Shown piece after piece: positions 54,021 through 62,606 of a stretch of DNA of 64,000 nt (within the stretch, counting starts at the first letter, position 1; the number at the start of each line of letters is the position of its first letter). The DNA is from Aestuariivirga sp. (lineage in GTDB: Bacteria; Pseudomonadota; Alphaproteobacteria; Rhizobiales; Aestuariivirgaceae): assembly GCA_030680855.1 (NCBI GenBank), contig JAUXUN010000074.1, positions 1 to 64,000 of the forward strand, written 5' to 3'. Both the position numbers and the translations under genes were made by a program. The notes under the pieces are model-generated. The model searched no databases and was not told the origin of the DNA. It saw nothing but the letters and a program-made list of their open reading frames with translations.

Positions 54021-55796
54021 ATGCCAAAGATGACTGCTGCCGAGGCCGCCGTTCACATTCTGGAACTGGAGGGCGTGCGTCATGCCTTTGGGGTGCCGGG
54101 TGCCGCCATCAATCCCTTCTATGCGGCGATGCGTCCGCGCAATATAATCGGCCATATGCTGGCGCGCCATGTGGAGGGTGCCTCCCACATGGCCGAGGGC
54201 TATACCCGCGCCAAGGCGGGCAATATTGGTGTTTGTGTTGGTACCTCCGGACCAGCCGGAACCGATATGATTACCGGGCTTTATTCGGCGTCAGCCGATT
54301 CCATTCCGATATTGTGCATTACGGGCCAGGCGCCGCGGGCCAGGCTTTACAAGGAAGATTTCCAGGCCGTCGACATCGAATCCATAGCCAAGCCGGTGTG
54401 CAAGTGGGCGGTTACGGTGCGGGAAGCGGCCCAGGTTCCCGGCACATTCCAGCATGCCTTTCACTTGATGCGTTCGGGAAGGCCGGGGCCGGTGCTGATC
54501 GATCTGCCCTTCGATGTTCAGATGAGCGAAATCGACTTTGATCCTGAAACCTATCAGCCCTTGCCGGTTTACAAGCCTGCTGCATCGTTAGCACAAATTG
54601 AAAAGGCACTTAGCTTACTCGATGCATCCGAGCGCCCGCTTATCGTGGCGGGCGGCGGCATCATCAATGCCAATGCGTCTGATCTTCTGGTGAAGTTCGC
54701 GGAAATTACGGGTGTGCCCGTAGTTCCAACCCTGATGGGCTGGGGCACCATTCCCGATGACCACCCACAAATGGTGGGCATGGCGGGCCTTCAGACCAGC
54801 CACCGCTATGGCAATGCAACGGTGCTCGCTTCCGATCATATTCTCGGCATCGGCAACCGCTGGGCTAACCGGCATACGGGAACCATTGAGGTTTATACCA
54901 AGGGCCGTACCTTCACCCACGTGGATATTGAGCCAACACAAATTGGTCGCGTGTTCAATGCTGACTACAGCATAGCGTCGGATGCAAAACTTGCGCTTGA
55001 ACTTTTCGTGGAGATTGCGGGCGAAATGAAAAAGAAGGGCAAGCTGAAGGATCGCCCGACCTGGCTTGCGGAATGCCGCGAACGCAAGAAAACCATGCTT
55101 CGGCGCACGCATTTTGAAGATGCACCGATCAAGCCGCAGCGGGTTTATGAAGAAATGAACAAGGCCTTTGGCCGGGATACGACCTATGTCAGCACGATCG
55201 GGCTCTCGCAGATTGCTGCGGCGCAGTTCCTGCATGTCTACAAGCCCCGGGGCTGGATCAATTGCGGGCAGGCCGGCCCCCTGGGATGGACAATTCCGGC
55301 AGCAATTGGCGTTCGCGCGGCTGACCCCACTTCGCCCATCGTTGCGATTTCCGGCGACTATGATTTCCAGTTCATGATCGAGGAACTGGCGGTGGGGGCG
55401 CAGTTCAAGGTTCCCTATATCCATGTGCTGGTGAACAACGCCTACCTCGGCCTGATCCGGCAGAGCCAGCGTGGTTTCAACATGGATTATTGCGTGCAAC
55501 TGTCATTTGAAAATATCAATACGCCGGAGCTTGGCAGCTATGGTGTTGACCATGTGAAAGTGATTGAAGGATTGGGCTGCAAGTGCCTCAGGGTTACCAA
55601 ACCAGAGGATATCCTACCGGCATTTGAGAAAGCAAAGAAGCTGATGAAGGAATTCAGCGTTCCCATCGTGGTTGAAATCATTCTTGAACGCGTTACCAAT
55701 GTTGCCATGGGAACCGATATCGACAAGGTCAATGAATTCGAGGATCTTGCACTCAGCGCAAGCGACGCGCCAACTGCCATTGCACTGCTCGACTAG
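54021..55796 (+). CDS. gcl: Glyoxylate carboligase
   Basis: 591 residues, a thiamine diphosphate enzyme joining two glyoxylate molecules to tartronate semialdehyde and CO2. [19 protein letters not shown] and [16 protein letters not shown] are characteristic; the Val in place of the usual catalytic Glu near residue 51 fits the stretch [16 protein letters not shown]. The C-terminal ThDP motif is [15 protein letters not shown]...[16 protein letters not shown] lies 7 nt upstream. First gene of the plus-strand operon and divergent from a LysR gene. Confidence 0.96.
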   Translation: MPKMTAAEAAVHILELEGVRHAFGVPGAAINPFYAAMRPRNIIGHMLARHVEGASHMAEGYTRAKAGNIGVCVGTSGPAGTDMITGLYSASADSIPILCITGQAPRARLYKEDFQAVDIESIAKPVCKWAVTVREAAQVPGTFQHAFHLMRSGRPGPVLIDLPFDVQMSEIDFDPETYQPLPVYKPAASLAQIEKALSLLDASERPLIVAGGGIINANASDLLVKFAEITGVPVVPTLMGWGTIPDDHPQMVGMAGLQTSHRYGNATVLASDHILGIGNRWANRHTGTIEVYTKGRTFTHVDIEPTQIGRVFNADYSIASDAKLALELFVEIAGEMKKKGKLKDRPTWLAECRERKKTMLRRTHFEDAPIKPQRVYEEMNKAFGRDTTYVSTIGLSQIAAAQFLHVYKPRGWINCGQAGPLGWTIPAAIGVRAADPTSPIVAISGDYDFQFMIEELAVGAQFKVPYIHVLVNNAYLGLIRQSQRGFNMDYCVQLSFENINTPELGSYGVDHVKVIEGLGCKCLRVTKPEDILPAFEKAKKLMKEFSVPIVVEIILERVTNVAMGTDIDKVNEFEDLALSASDAPTAIALLD

Positions 55797-55808
55797 GGAG
55801 ATTTTTTG

Positions 55809-56588
55809 ATGCCAAAATACAGCGCGAATCTGTCCATGCTCTTTGGCGAGCATGATTTTCTGGGGCGTTTTTCTGCCGCGGCCAAGGCGGGGTTTTCCGG
55901 GGTTGAATATGTGGGGCCTTATGCTTTCCCGAAGGAGCAGGTGGCCGAAGCCCTTCACGGGAACAACCTGAAACAGGTGTTGTTCAATCTTCCCGCCGGA
56001 AACTGGGATGGGGGCGAACGCGGGATAGGCTGCCTCCCCGATCGTGTTGGCGAGTTTCAGGATGGCGTGGGCAAGGCCATCGACTATGCCAAGGCTCTGG
56101 ATTGCACAACGATCAACTGCCTTGCCGGCATTCTTCCCAGCGACGTTACGCGGCGAACGGGATACACGACGCTGGTTTCCAATCTCTCCTTTGCGGCAAC
56201 GGCTCTTAAGAAGGAAAACATCCTCCTCATCGTCGAGCCGATCAATTCCTATGATATTCCGGGATTTTTCCTGAACCGTTCGAAAGAGGGCATCGAAGTC
56301 ATCGATGATGTGGGTTCCGATAAACTCAAGCTCCAGTATGACGTTTACCACATGCAGCGCATGGAAGGGGAACTCGCGACAAACCTCACAAGACTCATGC
56401 CGCGTATCGGGCATATCCAGATTGCCGATAATCCGGGGCGCCATGAGCCGGGCACGGGTGAAATCAACTACCCGTTTATCCTCAACCTGATCGATACGCT
56501 GGGTTATGAAGGATGGGTTGGCTGCGAATACAAGCCGAAGGGCGGTACGGTTGATGGTTTGGGCTGGATCAAGGAAATGAGTTCGTGA
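55809..56588 (+). CDS. hyi: Hydroxypyruvate isomerase
   Basis: 259 residues of the xylose isomerase-like TIM barrel. It interconverts tartronate semialdehyde and hydroxypyruvate. SANLSMLFGEHDFLGRF, LFNLPAGNWDGGERGIGC and EPINSYDIPGFFL are Hyi signatures; the second and third hold active-site residues. The ATG at 55809 has AGGGAG upstream; a TTG just before it is not needed. Confidence 0.95.
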   Translation: MPKYSANLSMLFGEHDFLGRFSAAAKAGFSGVEYVGPYAFPKEQVAEALHGNNLKQVLFNLPAGNWDGGERGIGCLPDRVGEFQDGVGKAIDYAKALDCTTINCLAGILPSDVTRRTGYTTLVSNLSFAATALKKENILLIVEPINSYDIPGFFLNRSKEGIEVIDDVGSDKLKLQYDVYHMQRMEGELATNLTRLMPRIGHIQIADNPGRHEPGTGEINYPFILNLIDTLGYEGWVGCEYKPKGGTVDGLGWIKEMSS

Positions 56589-56598
56589 GGGTTTTCAC

Positions 56599-57492
56599 AT
56601 GAATGTTGGATTTATTGGACTTGGCATCATGGGCGCGCCCATGGCGGGGCATCTCATCGCGGCGGGCCACAAGCTTTTTGTCAACACGCGTGGCTCCGTG
56701 CCGAAAGAGATTGCGGACGCAGGCGCCAAGGTCTGCACCACCGGGGCGGCGGTCGCAACGAACTCCGATATCATCATCATCATGGTGCCGGATACGCCGG
56801 ATGTGGAAAAGGTCCTGTTTGGCAAGGATGGTGTGGCCAGTGGACTTGCCAAGGGCAAGATCGTGGTGGACATGAGCTCCATCTCGCCGATCGCCACCAA
56901 GCACTTTGCAGCGCGCGTGAACGTGGCGGGGGCTGAATATCTCGATGCGCCGGTGTCCGGAGGCGAGGTAGGCGCAAAGGCCGCTTCCCTTACGATCATG
57001 GTGGGCGGACCTGAAGCAGCATTCGAGCGGGTGAAGCCGCTGTTTGAGAAGATGGGCAAGAACATCACCCTTGTCGGCGGAAACGGTGATGGCCAGACAA
57101 CCAAGATAGCAAACCAGATTATCGTTGCGCTTACCATTGAAGCCGTCGGGGAAGCATTGCTTTTTGCTTCGAAAGCGGGGGCGGATCCCGCCAAGGTGCG
57201 GCAGGCCCTGATGGGGGGCTTTGCCGCGTCCCGTATTCTTGAAGTTCATGGTGAGCGCATGGTGAAGCGGACTTTCGACCCGGGCTTCCGCATTGAACTG
57301 CACCAGAAAGACCTCAATCTGGCGCTTTCGAGCGGCCGCCAGATGGGGCTGGGGCTTCCAAATACGGCCACGGTGCAGGAACTTTTCAATGCATGTGTCG
57401 CAAATGGACATGGCAAGTTGGATCATTCGGCTTTAGTGAAGGCGCTTGAATTGTTGGCCAATCATGAGATTGGACAAAACCAGAAGAGTTGA
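56599..57492 (+). CDS. glxR: Tartronate semialdehyde reductase
   Basis: 297 residues of the beta-hydroxyacid dehydrogenase family. It reduces tartronate semialdehyde to glycerate with NAD(P)H. GFIGLGIMGAPMAGHLI is the dinucleotide motif, DAPVSGGEVGAKAASL the substrate motif, and GNGDGQTTKIANQIIV carries the catalytic Lys (about 171). 10 bp after hyi with the same orientation. Confidence 0.95.
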   Translation: MNVGFIGLGIMGAPMAGHLIAAGHKLFVNTRGSVPKEIADAGAKVCTTGAAVATNSDIIIIMVPDTPDVEKVLFGKDGVASGLAKGKIVVDMSSISPIATKHFAARVNVAGAEYLDAPVSGGEVGAKAASLTIMVGGPEAAFERVKPLFEKMGKNITLVGGNGDGQTTKIANQIIVALTIEAVGEALLFASKAGADPAKVRQALMGGFAASRILEVHGERMVKRTFDPGFRIELHQKDLNLALSSGRQMGLGLPNTATVQELFNACVANGHGKLDHSALVKALELLANHEIGQNQKS

Positions 57493-57496
57493 TTTC

Positions 57497-58774
57497 ATGC
57501 CGCCCGAGGCCGCGCGTAGATTCCTGCGTTCGATGTTTGATGCTGCAGTGGCGGCGGCAATGCCGGATCAATGCGTGCCGCAGAACCTGCCGGCGAAGCC
57601 GAAGGGCCGGACGATTGTTGTCGGCACCGGCAAGGCTTCGGCTGCCATGGCGCAGGTGCTTGAGAAATCCTGGAATGGCCCGCTCTCCGGCCTGATCGTC
57701 ACGCGTTACGGGCACGCAGTGCCGTGCAAGCAGATTGAAATCATTGAAGCGGCCCATCCGGTTCCCGATGATGCGGGCACCAATGGGGCGCGGCGGATGC
57801 TGGCCATGGCGAAGGGGCTCACCAAGGATGATCTCGTCATTGCGCTGATCTCCGGTGGCGGTTCGGCGCTGCTCAGTCTTCCGGCGGAAGGAATTTCGGT
57901 TGAGGAGAAGCGCGCCGTCAACCGCGCGCTGCTTAAGAGCGGTGCGCCGATTTCGGAAATGAATTGCGTGCGCAAGCATCTCTCGGCCATCAAGGGCGGG
58001 CGGCTTGCGGCCGCGGCGCACCCCGCACGCGTGGTGAGCCTGGTGATTTCCGATGTGCCGGGCGATGATCTCGCCGCCGTTGGTTCCGGTCCCACGGTGG
58101 CTGATCCTACGACCTTTGCGCAGGCCCACGTCATTATTGCAAAATACAAAATCGATGCGCCTCCAGCTGTGATCCGTCATCTTGAGCAGGCGGTTGACGA
58201 AACACCGAAGCCCGGCGATTCGCGGCTTGCGGGCGTTGAAACAAAGCTCATCGCCTCGCCGCAGAAATCGCTTGAAGCGGCGGCGGCCATCGCGCGCAAG
58301 GCGGGCATCACGCCGCTCATTCTGGGCGACTCCATTGAGGGCGAGGCGCGCGAGGTTGGCTTTGTGATGGCGGGCATTGCTTTTCAGGCGCGACGTTTTG
58401 GGCAGCCCTTGCCTGCCCCTTGCGTTCTGATTTCGGGTGGGGAGACAACGGTGACAGTGCGGGGCAATGGCGCAGGTGGGCGCAATGTGGAGTTTCTTCT
58501 GGCGCTGGCGCTGAAGCTTGATGGAGCCGAAAAGGTTACGGCGCTTGCGGCTGATACGGATGGGGTTGATGGCGCGCGTGAGGTGGCGGGGGCGTTTATC
58601 ACGCCAGACACGCTTTCGCGGGCGCGGGCCATGGGGATTGATCCCTGGGCCTCGCTTGCCAATAATGACGGGCATGGGTTCTTTGAAAAGCTGGGTGACC
58701 AGATCATCACCGGGCCGACGCTGACCAACGTCAATGATTTTCGCGCCGTGTACATAGAATTGGACAAGAGATGA
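57497..58774 (+). CDS. ttuD: Glycerate 2-kinase / hydroxypyruvate reductase TtuD-like (MOFRL family)
   Basis: 425 residues from the ATG at 57497, 4 bp after glxR. The N-terminal glycerate kinase domain has VVGTGKASAAMAQVLEKSW and LISGGGSALLSLPAEG. The C-terminal MOFRL domain has LISGGETTVTVRGNGAGG and LAADTDGVDG. The product would be 2-phosphoglycerate, bringing glyoxylate carbon into central metabolism. Earlier in-frame starts (57446, 57464) lie inside glxR. A large antisense open frame (57386-58795) is a shadow. Confidence 0.93.
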   Translation: MPPEAARRFLRSMFDAAVAAAMPDQCVPQNLPAKPKGRTIVVGTGKASAAMAQVLEKSWNGPLSGLIVTRYGHAVPCKQIEIIEAAHPVPDDAGTNGARRMLAMAKGLTKDDLVIALISGGGSALLSLPAEGISVEEKRAVNRALLKSGAPISEMNCVRKHLSAIKGGRLAAAAHPARVVSLVISDVPGDDLAAVGSGPTVADPTTFAQAHVIIAKYKIDAPPAVIRHLEQAVDETPKPGDSRLAGVETKLIASPQKSLEAAAAIARKAGITPLILGDSIEGEAREVGFVMAGIAFQARRFGQPLPAPCVLISGGETTVTVRGNGAGGRNVEFLLALALKLDGAEKVTALAADTDGVDGAREVAGAFITPDTLSRARAMGIDPWASLANNDGHGFFEKLGDQIITGPTLTNVNDFRAVYIELDKR

Positions 58775-59598
58775 CAGACCGCACCTATTATGCACCCCAG
58801 GGCGGATTGCCGCCGCAAACCGCGTTGCTCACGGACCGGGCCGTGTTCACCGAAGCCTATGCGGTGATCCCCAAAGGTGTAATGCGCGATATCACGGTGA
58901 GCCATTTCCCCTTCTGGGAGAAGACGCGGGCCTGGGTGTTGTCGCGGCCGCTGTCGGGATTTGCCGAAACCTTTTCGCAATACATCATGGAGGTGAAGCC
59001 GGAGGGCGGCAGCGACAGGCCGGAGCCTGATCCACACGCGGAATGTGTATTGTTTGTCGTCGAAGGCGAACTGAACCTGACGCTTGCCGGCAAAGCCCAT
59101 GTGATGCAGCCGGGGGGCTATGCCTATGTTCCGCCGCGAGTGAAATGGAGTGTGCGCAACAAGAGCGCAAAGCCGGTGAAGTTCCATTGGATCCGCAAGG
59201 TCTACGACTTTGTGGAAGGGCTCGATGTTCCGGAGGCCTTTGTGGTGAATGAAAAGGATATAGTGCCCCTTCCGATGCCGGACACAAACGGCGTATGGGC
59301 GACGACGCGCTTTGTCAGCCCGGACGACCTGCGCCACGACATGCATGTGACGATCGTGACGTTCCAGCCGGGCGGCGTCATTCCTTTTGCCGAGACCCAT
59401 GTGATGGAACACGGGCTTTACGTTCTGGAGGGCAAGGCGGTTTACCGGCTCAACCAGGATTGGGTGGAGGTGGAGGCGGGCGACTACATGTGGCTGCGCG
59501 CCTTCTGCCCGCAGGCCTGCTATGCGGGCGGGCCGGGGCCGTTCCGCTACCTTCTCTACAAGGATGTGAACCGCCACATGAAGCTTGGCGGCAAATGA
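58771..59598 (+). CDS. allE: (S)-ureidoglycine aminohydrolase
   Basis: 275 residues, a two-cupin Mn enzyme that turns S-ureidoglycine into S-ureidoglycolate and ammonia. Metal-site residues are expected in FAETHVMEHGLYVLEGKAVY in the second cupin. YYAPQGGLPPQTALLTDRAV and DYMWLRAFCPQACYAGGPG are typical of UGHY/YlbA. ATGA overlaps link it to ttuD and allA. Its substrate comes from allantoate amidohydrolase, which is not in the window. Confidence 0.94.
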   Translation: MTDRTYYAPQGGLPPQTALLTDRAVFTEAYAVIPKGVMRDITVSHFPFWEKTRAWVLSRPLSGFAETFSQYIMEVKPEGGSDRPEPDPHAECVLFVVEGELNLTLAGKAHVMQPGGYAYVPPRVKWSVRNKSAKPVKFHWIRKVYDFVEGLDVPEAFVVNEKDIVPLPMPDTNGVWATTRFVSPDDLRHDMHVTIVTFQPGGVIPFAETHVMEHGLYVLEGKAVYRLNQDWVEVEAGDYMWLRAFCPQACYAGGPGPFRYLLYKDVNRHMKLGGK

Positions 59599-60059
59599 AA
59601 ATCGAGGCGCTGACAAAGGCGGCCTTCGCGCCGTTCGGTGAGGTCATTGAAATTGACGGCGCGCAACACTATCCGATCAATCAGGGTTTTGCCGAGCGCT
59701 TCAATGATCTGGCCTCGGTTGATGTTGAGGCGGTCAATATCAGCATCGTTGTTGCCATTCCGCGGCCCAAACCCATTGCGATCATGCTGATGGAACGGCA
59801 CCCGCTGGGCAGCCAGATTTTCTATCCGCTGCAGGATAGGCCTTGGCTGGTTGTGGTGTGCGGGGATCCGAAGGACCGCACAAGCTTCCGTGCTTTTTCG
59901 GCCACGGGGTGGCAGGGCGTCAATTATGCGCGCAACACCTGGCATCATCCGCTTCTGGTGCTTGAGGCGGAAAGCCGCTTTCTGGTTGTGGACCGGAAAG
60001 GTCCGGCCGCCAATCTGGAAGAAGTGTCGATTGGCGAAATTAGGTTGGACCTGCCGTAA
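59595..60059 (+). CDS. allA: Ureidoglycolate lyase
   Basis: 154 residues. It splits S-ureidoglycolate into glyoxylate and urea, giving substrate for gcl in the same operon and for the urea genes. FAPFGEVIEIDG, ISIVVAIPRPKPIAIMLMER, and NYARNTWHHPLLVL with the active-site His are family features. Start in an ATGA overlap with allE; longer frame from 59295 is inside allE. Confidence 0.94.
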   Translation: MKIEALTKAAFAPFGEVIEIDGAQHYPINQGFAERFNDLASVDVEAVNISIVVAIPRPKPIAIMLMERHPLGSQIFYPLQDRPWLVVVCGDPKDRTSFRAFSATGWQGVNYARNTWHHPLLVLEAESRFLVVDRKGPAANLEEVSIGEIRLDLP

Positions 60060-60109
60060 AATTATGGTTCAAATAGCGCGCGTCCGAAAGGACTCGCGCC
60101 AATTCAATA

Positions 60110-60168
60110 TTTTTGAGCATGTCTTTGCCGCCAAACCGCTTCACACTTTGGCGGGACATGCTCAAAAA
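60110..60168. repeat. Palindromic repeat with 14-bp arms before the rbsD-like gene
   Basis: Outer arms 60110-60123 and 60155-60168 are exact complements. Inner arms 60128-60135 and 60147-60154 are also exact, with a 4-nt bulge on the left and an 11-nt loop. It resembles REP elements frequent in Hyphomicrobiales and fills the gap between allA and the next gene. Confidence 0.7.
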
Positions 60169-60186
60169 CAAACATGGGAGAATATC

Positions 60187-60639
60187 TTGCTGAAATCAAT
60201 TGATCCGCTTCTCAATGCCGATGTTCTCTATGCGTTGCGCGCCATGGGGCATGGCGATGAGCTCATCATTTGCGACACGAATTTTCCGGCGGACTCGGTG
60301 GCAAAGGAAACGGTGCTTGGCCAATTGCTGCGCATTGACGCGAGTGCTGCCCGCGTGGCGCGCGCCGTGCTTTCCGTCATGCCGCTTGACAGCTTTGTCG
60401 ACAAACCGGCGGGGCGCATGGAAATGGTCGGCAAGCCCACTGAAATTCCCCCGGTGCAGGCGGAGGTGCAGGCGGAGATCGACAAGGCCGAGGGAAAATC
60501 CTGGCCCATGGGATCGATCGAGCGTTTTGCCTTCTATGGCCTCGCCAGGAAAGCCTATTGCGTGATCCAGACGGGGGAGCGGCGCTTTTACGGCTGCTTC
60601 GTGTTCAAGAAAGGCGTTATCCCTCCGGACGCGCCATGA
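60187..60639 (+). CDS. RbsD/FucU-family sugar mutarotase, TTG start
   Basis: 150 residues. RbsD/FucU proteins interconvert pyranose and furanose forms of ribose or fucose. LKSIDPLLNADVLYALRAMG and HGDELIICDTNFPADSV match FucU closely, with the catalytic His/Asp at about 21-30. The first in-frame ATG (60064) would read through the palindromic repeat and produce foreign sequence. The TTG at 60187 has GGGAG 6-7 nt upstream and starts at the family N-terminus, so it is preferred. Coupled by ATGA to a ribokinase gene, which points to ribose. Confidence 0.87.
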   Translation: MLKSIDPLLNADVLYALRAMGHGDELIICDTNFPADSVAKETVLGQLLRIDASAARVARAVLSVMPLDSFVDKPAGRMEMVGKPTEIPPVQAEVQAEIDKAEGKSWPMGSIERFAFYGLARKAYCVIQTGERRFYGCFVFKKGVIPPDAP

Positions 60640-61565
60640 GCGGCCCACGCATTGCCATTCTCGGAATCTTCGTGGCGGACCTGGCTTTCCGGGCCAAGCG
60701 CCTGCCGCTGATGGGTGAATCCCTGCTGGGCCAGGGCTTTGCCATGGGGCCGGGCGGCAAGGGATCGAACCAATCGGTGGCGGCGGCGCGCGCGGGCGGC
60801 CACGTGAGCTTCATCGCCAAGCTTGGCCGCGACTCGTTCGGCGATATTGCACTGAAAACCTGGGCCGCCGACGGCATCGATACCTCGCAGGTGATGATTT
60901 CGGATTCCGCACCCACGGGGGCCGCCTTCATTTTCGTCTCGAGCGAGACGGGCGACAATGCCATCATCGTGGAAACGGGGGCGGCGGGCACGCTCACCGC
61001 CGATGATGTCACCGCTGCGGAAAAAACGATTTCGGGGGCGAAGGTTTTTGTGACCCAGCTTGAAACGGCGGTGGCCGCCAGCCGGCGCGGGCTGGAACTG
61101 GCGCGCAAACATGGCGTGACCACGATCTTCAATCCGGCGCCCGCGGCAAAAATCGATACGGCCATCTACGGGCTCTGCGATTACGTTACGCCCAATGAAA
61201 CCGAGGCAACGCAGATCACGGGAGTTTCCGTCAACACGGTTGATGAGGCGCGCAAGGCGGGCGACGCGCTATTGAAGCTTGGCGCCAGGAACGCGCTCAT
61301 CACTTTGGGCTCCAATGGCGCGCTGCTGCACAACGCCACGCAATCGGTGCATGTGCCCTCCTACAAGGTGAAGGTGGTTGAAACCACGGGGGCGGGCGAT
61401 GCCTTCAACGGGGCCTTCGCGGTTGCCATCGGCGAGGGCCGCACGGCCGTGGACGCCATGCGCTTTGCCTGCGCCTGTGCCGCGCTCTCGGTGACCAAGG
61501 CCGGCACGGCGCCTTCGATGCCGACGCGCGGCGAGATCGACGCGATGATGGCGAAAGGAAGCTAG
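60636..61565 (+). CDS. rbsK: Ribokinase-family sugar kinase
   Basis: 309 residues of the PfkB fold. MGPGGKGSNQSVAAARAGG is the first signature, and VETTGAGDAFNGAFAVAI near 250 has the catalytic Asp in GAGD. It probably phosphorylates ribose freed from nucleosides. ATGA overlap with the mutarotase gene. No nucleoside hydrolase is in the window, so the ribose source must lie elsewhere or be outside the cell. Confidence 0.9.
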   Translation: MSGPRIAILGIFVADLAFRAKRLPLMGESLLGQGFAMGPGGKGSNQSVAAARAGGHVSFIAKLGRDSFGDIALKTWAADGIDTSQVMISDSAPTGAAFIFVSSETGDNAIIVETGAAGTLTADDVTAAEKTISGAKVFVTQLETAVAASRRGLELARKHGVTTIFNPAPAAKIDTAIYGLCDYVTPNETEATQITGVSVNTVDEARKAGDALLKLGARNALITLGSNGALLHNATQSVHVPSYKVKVVETTGAGDAFNGAFAVAIGEGRTAVDAMRFACACAALSVTKAGTAPSMPTRGEIDAMMAKGS

Positions 61566-62123
61566 ATGGCCAGGATCGTCTATTCCATGATGGTTTCGCT
61601 GGACGGCTACATCGCGGGGCCTAACGGAGACATTGCCCTGCCGGTGCCCGAAGAAGCGCTGCACCGGCATTTTAACGACATGATGGGGCAGACTTCGATG
61701 GAGCTCTGCGGGCGGCGGATGTATGAGGCGATGCGCTTCTGGGACAGCCCGGAGCGGGAGACCAGCGCTTTGGAGGTCGAGCGGGATTTTGCCCGCGCCT
61801 GGCAGAAGACCCCGAAGATCGTGTTTTCGACGACGCTGCGGGAAGTGGGCCCCAATGCCCGGCTGATGAACGGCGATGTTGAGAATGCGGCAAGCGCGCT
61901 CAAGCTGGAAAGGGATGGCTATATCAGCGTGGCCGGCGCCGAACTTGCGGCGCATCTCGCACGGGCAAGTCTCATCGACGAGTACCGGCTCTACGTGCAC
62001 CCGGTCGTGCTGGGCGGCGGCAAGCCATACTTCCAGTCCGGCCTGTCGCTAAGTTTGAAGCCGCTTGGCACGGAAAGCCTTGCGCAGGGCGTGACGCTGC
62101 TGCGGTATGCGCCCGGAGTTTGA
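61566..62123 (+). CDS. Dihydrofolate reductase/RibD C-terminal-like protein
   Basis: 185 residues. RIVYSMMVSLDGYIAGPNGD is typical of the RibD_C/DHFR-like family, and LYVHPVVLGGGKPYFQ is its late motif. Starts immediately after the rbsK stop. Such proteins reduce flavin or folate-like substrates, but this member's role is unknown. Possibly co-transcribed by chance at the operon end. Confidence 0.85.
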   Translation: MARIVYSMMVSLDGYIAGPNGDIALPVPEEALHRHFNDMMGQTSMELCGRRMYEAMRFWDSPERETSALEVERDFARAWQKTPKIVFSTTLREVGPNARLMNGDVENAASALKLERDGYISVAGAELAAHLARASLIDEYRLYVHPVVLGGGKPYFQSGLSLSLKPLGTESLAQGVTLLRYAPGV

Positions 62124-62341
62124 GTGGTGCCGCGAGCACCGGGACTCCAACTTCAATAGGCTTTTAAACCTATTAGGAGCGTGCTACGGCCGGTTTCTGG
62201 CATGGTCCGCGAGGTGGGTAGCCCAGAGGAACAAATTCTTGTCTACGGGTTTCCCAGATGCCATAGGATTAAATTCAACTTTGGGTTTTAGTCTTATTCC
62301 CCTTCGCCATAGTCTGGGTCCCCTAAATTCACAAACTAAGT

Positions 62342-62364
62342 GCAACACCAAGTTAAGGTGTTGC
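62342..62364. repeat. 8-bp inverted repeat before the IS30-type fragment
   Basis: GCAACACC and GGTGTTGC are exact complements around 7 nt and end 1 nt before the transposase ATG. The preceding 62124-62341 has short inverted pieces (62126-62140, 62155-62174) but no gene. It may be the left end of the insertion sequence. Confidence 0.4.
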
Positions 62365-62365
62365 C

Positions 62366-62587
62366 ATGGGAACCCGATATCAACAGTTTAGCCTCGAAGA
62401 CCGCTGTGCGATTGCCCGTTTACACGCTGAAGGGCGATCGCTCCAGCAAATCTCTGCAGCTTTGGATCGCGCGCCATCGACAGCCACTCAGGAGCTAAAG
62501 CGCAACATCACCCGCCAGACCGGTTATCGCCGAGCCTATGTCGAAGAGCGGAGGCAAGCCAGACGCTGGAAAGGGGCGCGCTGGTGA
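62366..62587 (+). pseudogene. IS30-family transposase, N-terminal remnant
   Basis: About 73 residues. The helix-turn-helix FSLEDRCAIARLHAEGRSLQ and APSTATQELKRNITR with GYRRAYVEERRQARRW match the N-terminus of IS30-type transposases. The DDE catalytic core is absent; the frame ends at a stop about 20 bp from the end of the LysR gene. It marks an old insertion followed by deletion. It also marks the downstream end of the allantoin/ribose operon. Confidence 0.78.
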
Positions 62588-62606
62588 GGAATTTCGGGTT
62601 GGTGTT

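Noticed and set aside
57386-58795. 469-codon open frame on the minus strand
   Set aside because: Antisense to ttuD, rich in Arg/His without domains; a shadow.
58384-59616. 410-codon open frame on the minus strand
   Set aside because: Antisense to allE and the end of ttuD; no family resemblance.
62126-62140. Short hairpin after the DHFR-like gene as terminator
   Set aside because: A 5-bp stem without a T tract is too weak to support.
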